A stretch of DNA of 12,326 nt from an uncultured Eubacterium sp. (GTDB taxonomy: Bacteria; Bacillota; Clostridia; Lachnospirales; Lachnospiraceae): NCBI GenBank assembly GCA_910579075.1, contig CAJTSV010000109.1:1-12326 (forward strand), written 5' to 3'. The translations under genes and the position numbers were made by a program. This document shows, in pieces, positions 1 through 3,695 of the stretch. Positions within the stretch are counted from its first letter, which is position 1. The number at the start of each line of letters is the position of its first letter. The notes beneath the pieces were generated by a model. The model searched no databases and was not told the DNA's origin. It saw nothing but the letters and a program-made list of their open reading frames with translations.

Positions 1-2
1 AT

Positions 3-416
3 GTACAGTTATATATAAACAGTCCCGGAGGTTCTGTATCAGCCGGTTTTGCTATTTATGATACAATGCAATTTATAAAATGTGATGTTTCAGCTATTTG
101 TATTGGTCTTGCCGCCAGCTTTGGGGCTTTTTTATTAGCTGGCGGAACGAAAGGAAAACGTATCGCTTTGCCAAACGCAGAAATAATGATACACCAGCCA
201 GCAATTCATGGAAATGGTATTCAGGGACAGGCAGCAGATATAAAAATAACATCCGACCATATACAAAAAAGCAAAGAACGCCTAAACTCTATTTTAGCAG
301 GGAATACTGGAAAAAGCATTGAGGAAATTGCCCTTGCAACAGAACGCGATAATTATATGTCAGCAACAGAGGCAATGGATTTTGGGTTAATTGATAAAAT
401 TATAGATAAGCGTTGA
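3..416 (+). CDS. clpP: ClpP-type ATP-dependent serine protease (5' end outside window)
   Basis: Proteolytic subunit of a Clp protease, a cytoplasmic double-heptamer barrel that degrades proteins fed by an AAA+ unfoldase. The frame is open from base 3, so the ATG at base 66 is internal and about 60 N-terminal residues lie outside the window. Visible family features, in order: the oxyanion-loop motif INSPGGSVSAG, IYDTMQFIK, the nucleophile region GLAASFGAFLLAGG (Ser after AA), the histidine motif IMIHQP, and ERDNYMSATEAMDFGLID, which carries the catalytic Asp. All three catalytic residues are present, so the protein looks active. The stretch after MIHQP (AIHGNGIQGQAADI) seems one or two residues longer than in housekeeping ClpP, where LGGAQGQA-like sequences are usual. 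No clpX follows and the downstream DNA is accessory, so this may be a second, non-housekeeping ClpP paralogue (inference). It could also be a ClpP-type prophage head protease, but the close match to true ClpP argues against that. Confidence 0.9.
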   Translation, partial: VQLYINSPGGSVSAGFAIYDTMQFIKCDVSAICIGLAASFGAFLLAGGTKGKRIALPNAEIMIHQPAIHGNGIQGQAADIKITSDHIQKSKERLNSILAGNTGKSIEEIALATERDNYMSATEAMDFGLIDKIIDKR

Positions 417-530
417 AATGTTAGAATAAAAAGCTAACAAACTTGTTCACAGCCGAATACGGGAAAATCGGCGGCAACTTGATTAATTGCTAAGATTCAT
501 GATACAGATTATACGGGCGTAAAGAGACTG

Positions 531-698
531 ATGGACAATATGGAACAATTAATGCTGGTAGAACATGCAGTTCAGATAACGTTCCATTATACTGATGCAG
601 AAAAAGAACAGATGGAAGCTGATTGTAATAAGGTATCAGCAATTTTGGGTGAAATGAGAGACTGGGCAGCCGAATTTGTGGAAGATAATTGTAAATAA
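531..698 (+). CDS. Small acidic protein of unknown function (55 aa)
   Basis: I do not recognise this family. The 55-codon ORF starts at an ATG and encodes an acidic, probably helical peptide (ITFHYTDAEKEQMEADC, ILGEMRDWAAEFVED). No clear Shine-Dalgarno sequence precedes the ATG. The frame stays open upstream to a TGA at 480-482, and the codons between (LIAKIHDTDYTGVKRL) read like real protein. The true gene may therefore once have started further left and been cut by that stop. The following hairpin with T-run at 711-750 fits as its terminator. It is either a genuine small gene or the C-terminal remnant of a larger accessory gene. Confidence 0.4.
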   Translation: MDNMEQLMLVEHAVQITFHYTDAEKEQMEADCNKVSAILGEMRDWAAEFVEDNCK

Positions 699-710
699 AC
701 TGCAGAGGAC

Positions 711-750
711 AAAAAGGCATGTGCAGCAATGGCACATGCCTTTTTCTTTT
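711..750 (+). terminator. Rho-independent terminator, symmetric
   Basis: Perfect 9-bp inverted repeat GGCATGTGC (716-724) and GCACATGCC (732-740) with a 7-nt loop, flanked by A5 on the left and T5CT4 on the right. It should work on both strands: plus-strand transcripts end in the T-run, and minus-strand transcripts end in the complement of the A-run. A diverged copy lies at 1495-1529. Confidence 0.75.
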
Positions 751-768
751 GACCATATACCGAACAAA
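713..768. repeat. Direct repeat copy 1 (terminator plus toxin-tail remnant)
   Basis: About 56 bp that match 1492-1547 in the same orientation with about six differences (my count by eye). It holds the terminator hairpin plus a stretch whose copy-2 counterpart is the 3' end of a minus-strand YafQ-like toxin gene. In copy 1 the minus strand reads only NLFGI in the toxin frame, and upstream toxin codons are no longer recognisable. Confidence 0.65.
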
Positions 769-779
769 TTTGAATTTGG

Positions 780-938
780 TTGAGCGGCGAAGTTCAGGCA
801 TTTATTTCAGCTGGGATTGCTGCGCTATTGATTGAAAAAAATATTACAGCTTTTATATATTCAGGGCTGAAAGGTTGCTGCCCTTTGTCAAAAAATTATG
901 AAGATGGAGGAATGGAAAATTGCAGAGCAAGGAAATGA
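780..938 (+). pseudogene. Short decayed ORF, possibly SLOG/DUF1273-like remnant
   Basis: A 52-codon open stretch with only a TTG as possible start and a TGA stop just upstream. The translation begins LSGEVQAFISAGIAALLIEK and continues NITAFIYSGLKG. This resembles the region of SLOG/DUF1273 (YpsA-like) proteins where a helix ends in LIEKG and leads to the FISGGALG nucleotide-binding loop. Here the glycine-rich loop is degraded to IYSGLKG and the rest of the domain is absent. The resemblance is short, so the family name is a suggestion only; the stretch could be a chance ORF. It lies between the two direct repeats, with the TPR gene to its right. Confidence 0.2.
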
Positions 939-1047
939 AACCACAAAATGGACTGCTGCCACTGTGATGAAAACAGTGAGATTGAAGCAGGGGTAAAGTG
1001 ACTTCTGATCAGGAAGTTCTGCAAAACAGGGTGGAAGGCGGGAGAGC

Positions 1048-1476
1048 ATGGGAAAAGCAAAAGAAACGTATAAAAAAGGATTACAGATATGGCAAAATGT
1101 GTTTGGCGAGAATCATCCAAATACATCGATTAGTTATAATAATTTGGCTGATATATATGTGAAACAGGGGAAATATAAACAAGCAGAAGGGCTGCATAAA
1201 AGGAGTTTGCAGATAAGGGAGCAGGTTCTGGGCGAAGATTATCCAGATACAGCGATAGGATATAATAACCTGGCAGGGTTATATAGACATTGGGGCGGAT
1301 ATGATATTGCATTGATTTATTATCTAAAGTCATATAAAATTTTAGTGTTTAAATTTGGGATGAATCACCCACATACACAGATTGTTCATAAAAATATGAA
1401 AATAACATTTTGTGAATGGGATACTGAGGGTAATTTTGAACAATGGCTCAAAGAAAATATGAAAGAATCTGATTGA
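1048..1476 (+). CDS. TPR (kinesin-light-chain type) repeat protein, N-terminally shortened
   Basis: A 142-residue protein built from TPR units of the TPR_10/TPR_12 type. The recurring signature is a YNNLA helix, then G-Y or G-K-Y, then A, then SLQIRE, then a GE.(H/Y)P.T linker. Copies are centred near residues 28-65 and 70-107, with a degenerate last one to about 125. The protein begins in the second helix of a repeat (ETYKKGLQIWQNVFGENHP), so a first helix and probably whole repeats are missing. The C-terminus (EGNFEQWLKENMKE) looks natural. The ATG has a weak GGGAG nearby, and a TGA at 1006-1008 blocks upstream extension. TPRs of this type bind proteins and are common in large accessory proteins of gut Clostridia; no partner can be inferred. 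It is probably the 3' part of a larger gene. Confidence 0.6.
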   Translation: MGKAKETYKKGLQIWQNVFGENHPNTSISYNNLADIYVKQGKYKQAEGLHKRSLQIREQVLGEDYPDTAIGYNNLAGLYRHWGGYDIALIYYLKSYKILVFKFGMNHPHTQIVHKNMKITFCEWDTEGNFEQWLKENMKESD

Positions 1477-1491
1477 ATACCAGGCAGAATG

Positions 1492-1547
1492 AAAGGCATG
1501 TGCAGCAGTGGCACACGCCTTTTTCTTTTGCCTATATGCCGAACAGA
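1492..1547. repeat. Direct repeat copy 2 (terminator plus toxin tail)
   Basis: Second copy of the 713-768 sequence, offset by 779 bp. In this copy the right half still encodes, on the minus strand, the last residues (DLFGI and stop) of a YafQ-like toxin. The repeat therefore most likely represents the 3' end and terminator of such a toxin gene, present twice. Confidence 0.65.
1495..1529 (+). terminator. Terminator hairpin after TPR gene / YafQ-like remnant
   Basis: Arms GGCATGTGC (1495-1503) and GCACACGCC (1511-1519) pair with one A-C mismatch and are followed by T5CT4. It lies 18 bp after the TPR stop on the plus strand. It also lies just beyond the toxin-remnant stop on the minus strand, where only a short T-stretch follows, so termination that way is weaker. 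Confidence 0.55.
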
Positions 1548-1702
1548 TCGGCATGGGTACCAGTGCGGACAAGGTACAGCTCTTTATCATTTATATGATA
1601 TATGAGCAGCCAGCCTGGCGTGATATGACATTCCCATTCTCCAGCGTGTTTCCAGAAAAAGGGTAATCTCTGTTTTTCGGTGGCAATGGAGCAGGAGTAC
1701 AC
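1532..1702 (-). pseudogene. C-terminal half of a YafQ/RelE-family mRNA interferase toxin
   Basis: The minus-strand frame encodes ECHITPGWLLIYHINDKE followed by LYLVRTGTHADLFGI. This is the C-terminal half of the YafQ family, ribosome-dependent mRNA endonucleases of the RelE fold. The conserved His of ECHI, the Trp, the catalytic His of the TGTH segment and the Phe of DLF are present. The usual acidic residue in the PDW segment is Gly here (PGW). The N-terminal half is missing: the frame closes at a TGA (1711-1709), the only available start is a GTG at 1702, and residues before about 1655 do not resemble the family. It follows the RelB-like antitoxin by 22 bp in the same direction. It is a remnant, presumably inactive, and could be the leftover of a second toxin-antitoxin pair. 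Confidence 0.6.
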
Positions 1703-1724
1703 AAAGTATCACTGCTGCATGCAA

Positions 1725-1922
1725 TTAATCCCAGTTAATGGCATTGTGATTTATTGTTTCGCCGTTTGCATACTCTGCACGTGCCATATATATATCTTCA
1801 AGATCATCAGGAGTTGCTGAATCATCAGGAACAAATCTTTTTACAATTTCGAATAGCAATAACTGCTCCTGATCTGGAAGGCAGTCAATCATTTGTACGA
1901 GCTGGTTTCTGACTGGTGACAT
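1725..1922 (-). CDS. RelB-like antitoxin
   Basis: A 65-residue acidic protein (starts MSPVRNQLVQMIDCLPDQEQ; ends ARAEYANGETINHNAINWD). I recognise it as the small antitoxin that follows RelE/ParE-type toxins in Lachnospiraceae. The expected role is to bind and neutralise the toxin, mainly through the C-terminal tail, and to help repress the operon. The N-terminal part has LP-x-x-EQ-x-LLFEIVKRF helices followed by an acidic linker (VPDDSATPDDLEDI). The ATG at 1922 is preceded by an all-G Shine-Dalgarno run at 1931-1936, spacing 8 nt. The start lies inside the 3' end of the toxin gene (38-bp overlap), in a toxin-first order. No DNA-binding domain is obvious, so the upstream HTH genes may supply repression (inference). 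Confidence 0.7.
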   Translation of the reverse strand: MSPVRNQLVQMIDCLPDQEQLLLFEIVKRFVPDDSATPDDLEDIYMARAEYANGETINHNAINWD

Positions 1923-2169
1923 ATTTTATACCCCCCTTATCTGCTTCGCCGCGCGGCTTTATTTTTTCTATCAATACTGTATTTTTTTCTGGATATGAAA
2001 ATATTATGCGTAAATCCCCGACACGCAACCGATAGCTTCCATTGCAGCCTTTTAGAGGCTTTATATCTCCGTTAGGAATATTTTCTACGGCTGTCTTTAT
2101 GCGTTGTTTTGTACGCTTATCCATGCTGTTAATCGCTTTTACTGACTGTTTTGAATATTCAATATTCAT
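1885..2169 (-). CDS. RelE/ParE-family toxin with an extended C-terminus
   Basis: A 94-residue protein of the RelE/ParE superfamily, which includes ribosome-dependent mRNA interferases and gyrase inhibitors. Typical features: an N-terminal helix pair (MNIEYSKQSVKAINSMDK, then RTKQRIKTAVENIP), the strand GDIKPLKG, the core GSYRLRVGDLRIIFSY, and the strand VLIEKIKPRGE. The core Arg residues are present. Relatives end soon after the PRG motif. Here the frame runs on for about 18 residues (DKGGIKYVTSQKPARTND) into the antitoxin gene, because the run of six G at 1931-1936 keeps it open; five G would give a stop after KGV. The ATG overlaps the 3' end of the preceding HTH ORF by 11 bp and has no good Shine-Dalgarno, suggesting coupled translation. 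Whether the cellular target is mRNA or gyrase cannot be told. Confidence 0.75.
   Translation of the reverse strand: MNIEYSKQSVKAINSMDKRTKQRIKTAVENIPNGDIKPLKGCNGSYRLRVGDLRIIFSYPEKNTVLIEKIKPRGEADKGGIKYVTSQKPARTND
1931..1938 (-). promoter_or_regulatory. Antitoxin ribosome binding site made of a G6 tract
   Basis: On the minus strand the sequence AAGGGGGG lies 8 nt before the antitoxin ATG. The same G6 run is inside the toxin's last codons and sets the toxin's stop. One-base slippage there would change toxin length without removing the ribosome binding site. Confidence 0.5.
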
Positions 2170-2362
2170 ATGAAATCTGTATCCCGTCTTTTTGTTGTAT
2201 TTGTTTATGCTTTCTGCTATTTTGCTTAGTTCCTCTGGTGAGAACGTCTCTTTTAAGTTTTTGGTTGAAATTTGATGGTGTCATGGAAATTGCCCTTGCA
2301 AGAGCAGCCTGGCTCATTCCTTTGTATGCTACAGCCATGTTAATTTTTTGAGCCATTGTCAT
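2159..2362 (-). pseudogene. Cro/C1-type HTH protein, probably frameshifted
   Basis: The first 39 codons encode a helix-turn-helix protein of the XRE/Cro type (MTMAQKINMAVAYKGMSQAA, then LARAISMTPSNFNQKLKRD). After KLKRD the frame loses resemblance, reading VLTRGTKQNSRKHKQ. The +1 frame from base 2244 downward instead reads FSPEELSKIAESINKYN, which matches the neighbouring HTH paralogue (FSVSDLIKISDSLG). The gene therefore appears to carry an indel near 2244-2250. In the current frame it ends at a TGA at 2161-2159; in the +1 frame there is no stop before the toxin ATG, so the two would be fused. The start ATG overlaps the previous gene's stop as ATGA. Intact relatives are small DNA-binding regulators, likely autorepressors of such operons. 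A second, compensating indel near 2195 is possible, because the current frame ends DGIQISYEY, a plausible natural terminus. Confidence 0.6.
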
Positions 2363-2613
2363 AGAGGATTACCCCTTTCAGTTGTTTTTTTAATATCCTC
2401 TATAGTTAAAACAATGGATTGTCCATCTGAGGCTTTAAATTGGAGCTCCCATCCTAATGAGTCGCTAATTTTTATTAAGTCGCTTACTGAGAAACTGTCA
2501 CGACTAAATTTATTACGGACAGCTTGTACTGAAATACCAAGGCATTGTTCGAGGTCTGATGGTTTTTTTTCAGCAATGTTGAGCATTGCCCGAACTTTGT
2601 TCGTAACGGACAT
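2359..2613 (-). CDS. Cro/C1-type HTH transcriptional regulator
   Basis: An 84-residue small DNA-binding protein, first gene of the minus-strand cassette. Residues about 1-50 form the HTH (MSVTNKVRAMLNIAEKKPSD, then LEQCLGISVQAVRNKFSRD, with recognition helix around SVQAVRNKF). A conserved FSVSDLIKISDSLGWELQF segment follows, typical of small phage- or element-borne regulators of Clostridia. I chose the ATG at 2613 because GGGAGG lies about 9 nt before it. An upstream TTG at 2676 is in frame but coincides with the -35 element. It overlaps the next HTH gene by 4 bp (ATGA), so the two are translationally coupled. It is a likely repressor of its own operon, since a promoter with an imperfect dyad lies directly upstream. 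Confidence 0.75.
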   Translation of the reverse strand: MSVTNKVRAMLNIAEKKPSDLEQCLGISVQAVRNKFSRDSFSVSDLIKISDSLGWELQFKASDGQSIVLTIEDIKKTTERGNPL

Positions 2614-2647
2614 ATTGCATTTCCTCCCATCTTTGTTTGTTATAAAG

Positions 2648-2676
2648 AATATAACATAAATGATTATTAAATTCAA
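2648..2676 (-). promoter_or_regulatory. Promoter of the HTH-toxin-antitoxin cassette
   Basis: On the minus strand: TTGAAT at 2676-2671, a 17-bp spacer and TATATT at 2653-2648, 35 bp before the HTH start codon. The spacer and -10 contain an imperfect dyad (ATAATCAT, TT, ATGTTAT), a plausible operator for the HTH proteins. The operator role is inference. Confidence 0.5.
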
Positions 2677-2831
2677 GAAAAAGAAATAAAATAATCAAAA
2701 ATGAAACAAAGAGTATTCGCAAGGATAATTAAAAGTGGCATTATATAACCACAAACGAAATAAAGAAACCATAAATGAAATATCAGTAGAAAGTCCAGCT
2801 AATAAATGTCAATAGAAAAATATTTTATCCT
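2677..2831. other. AT-rich gap with short degenerate direct repeats, no gene seen
   Basis: No ORF worth calling. Three related 14-mers of the form AAAYGAAAYAAAGA occur at 2699, 2753 and 2773; the last matches only in its first half. They could be protein-binding sites or simply low-complexity AT DNA. Confidence 0.3.
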
Positions 2832-2854
2832 AAAAAAGGGCGCGCTTATCCCTT
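2832..2854 (-). terminator. Weak possible terminator, minus strand
   Basis: Minus strand: AAGGG, a 9-nt loop, then CCCTTTTTT. The 5-bp stem is short, but the U-run is good. It lies about 60 bp downstream of the Cys-rich mini-ORF on the same strand. Confidence 0.3.
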
Positions 2855-2914
2855 GGTGAAAATACCTCTTTTAAAAAAGATATTGATTTGTTGGATTGCA
2901 GTATTATTATGCAG

Positions 2915-3022
2915 CTATGTCGCATTTAGCAGCCTCCCTTCTGGAATGGACAGACCGTTTTGGCAGATGCCGCAGCAGCCTGTTTTTTCATCATAACATG
3001 AAAAACAGAAGCCTTCAGGCAA
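2915..3022 (-). CDS. Cys-rich mini-ORF (35 aa, TTG start), unknown
   Basis: I do not recognise this peptide. The minus-strand frame contains FCFSCYDEKTGCCGIC, with five cysteines in 16 residues, followed by QNGLSIPEGRLLNAT and a stop. The Cys pairs resemble small zinc- or iron-binding knuckles. No ATG is available: the frame is open from 3061, and the only plausible start is a TTG at 3022 with AGGA about 7 nt before it. Its 5' part lies next to the promoter proposed for the rightward rimP operon. It may be a true small protein, the tail of a decayed gene, or a chance ORF. Confidence 0.3.
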   Translation of the reverse strand: MPEGFCFSCYDEKTGCCGICQNGLSIPEGRLLNAT

Positions 3023-3039
3023 TATTTTTCCTGAAATAC

Positions 3040-3068
3040 TTGCATTTTCCCTGGGAAAGTGCTATCCT
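3040..3068 (+). promoter_or_regulatory. Probable promoter of the rimP-ribF operon
   Basis: TTGCAT at 3040-3045, a 17-bp spacer and TATCCT at 3063-3068, which would start transcription near 3075 and leave a leader of about 118 nt. The spacer begins with a perfect 13-bp palindrome (TTTCCC, T, GGGAAA at 3046-3058). An alternative, TTGATT with TATTAT at 2883-2910 (16-bp spacer), is also possible. Confidence 0.45.
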
Positions 3069-3091
3069 GTAAATAAGAATATGGCAGCTAT

Positions 3092-3125
3092 GAATTGAGA
3101 GTGGACCGAAATCCACTCTCAATTC
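3092..3125. repeat. Perfect 14-bp inverted repeat in the rimP leader
   Basis: The arms GAATTGAGAGTGGA (3092-3105) and TCCACTCTCAATTC (3112-3125) are exactly complementary with a CCGAAA loop. No T-run follows, so it is not an ordinary terminator. A second small hairpin, GCCGC-AAA-GCGGC, is at 3133-3145. Both lie in the untranslated leader of rimP. They may be an RNA structure acting on the operon or a dispersed palindromic element that landed here. Confidence 0.7.
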
Positions 3126-3192
3126 GCGTTGTGCCGCAAAGCGGCGTGCAGTACAGCGTATATGGCGGTACGAAACCAAGGGAGGTGTTAAG

Positions 3193-3660
3193 ATGTCAAA
3201 AAGGGAAGAATATGAACAGAAAACCGAAGAACTGCTCCTGCCAATATTAGAAAAGCGTAATTTTGAACTGGTTGATGTAGAATATGTCAAGGAAGGAAGC
3301 GCGTATTTTCTGCGTGCTTATATTGATAAAGAAGGCGGGATTACCATCAATGACTGTGAAGATGTAGCCAGGGAAATGAATCCGGTTCTGGATGAGCTGG
3401 ATTATATTGATGGTTCTTACACCTTTGAGGTCAGTTCGCCAGGGCTGGGCAGGCCCCTGAAAAAGGAAAAAGATTTTGCCAGAAATCTTGGCAGGGATGT
3501 AGAAATTCGTACTTACCGGCCAATCCGGCATGAAAAGGAATTTCATGGAACGCTGAAAGCATATGATGATACAACGGTTACAATCATAGATGACAAGGAT
3601 GTGGAAACTGCTTTTGAAAAAAGTGATATTGCCCTGATTCGCCAGGCGCTGGATTTCTAA
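3193..3660 (+). CDS. rimP: Ribosome maturation factor RimP
   Basis: A 155-residue cytoplasmic factor needed for late maturation of the 30S ribosomal subunit. The N-terminal alpha/beta domain (about 1-85) ends in the family signature FEVSSPGLGRPLK (78-90). The C-terminal SH3-like small beta-barrel (about 91-155) contains IRTYRPI and FHGTLKAYDDTTVTI. Length is normal for the family. The ATG is preceded by GGGAGG with a 7-nt spacing. It is the first gene of the nusA-infB operon, its usual place. polC, often upstream of rimP in Firmicutes, is not here; accessory DNA takes its position. Confidence 0.95.
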   Translation: MSKREEYEQKTEELLLPILEKRNFELVDVEYVKEGSAYFLRAYIDKEGGITINDCEDVAREMNPVLDELDYIDGSYTFEVSSPGLGRPLKKEKDFARNLGRDVEIRTYRPIRHEKEFHGTLKAYDDTTVTIIDDKDVETAFEKSDIALIRQALDF

Positions 3661-3695
3661 GCACTGCGCTGCACAAAGATTAGGAGGAGCGAAGA

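Noticed and set aside
417..440. GTTAG/CTAAC inverted repeat after clpP as a terminator
   Set aside because: Only a 5-bp AT-rich stem, with no T-run on the plus strand.
2151..2659. Two plus-strand open frames opposite the HTH genes
   Set aside because: The minus-strand HTH proteins, with good ribosome binding site, promoter and overlapping junctions, explain this DNA.
2807..2812. Perfect minus-strand TTGACA as a -35 element
   Set aside because: No acceptable -10 at 16-18 bp; the best hexamer there is TACTGA. The promoter at 2648-2676 is better placed.
2929..3045. ATG-started 39-codon minus-strand ORF overlapping the Cys-rich frame
   Set aside because: It has an ATG but Ala/Lys-rich unstructured content (KKQAAAASAKT). 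The neighbouring frame with paired cysteines looks more protein-like, and both cannot be real.
3075..3192. Riboswitch or T-box in the rimP leader
   Set aside because: No known riboswitch core or T-box motif is visible, and no terminator/antiterminator pair with a T-run is present.
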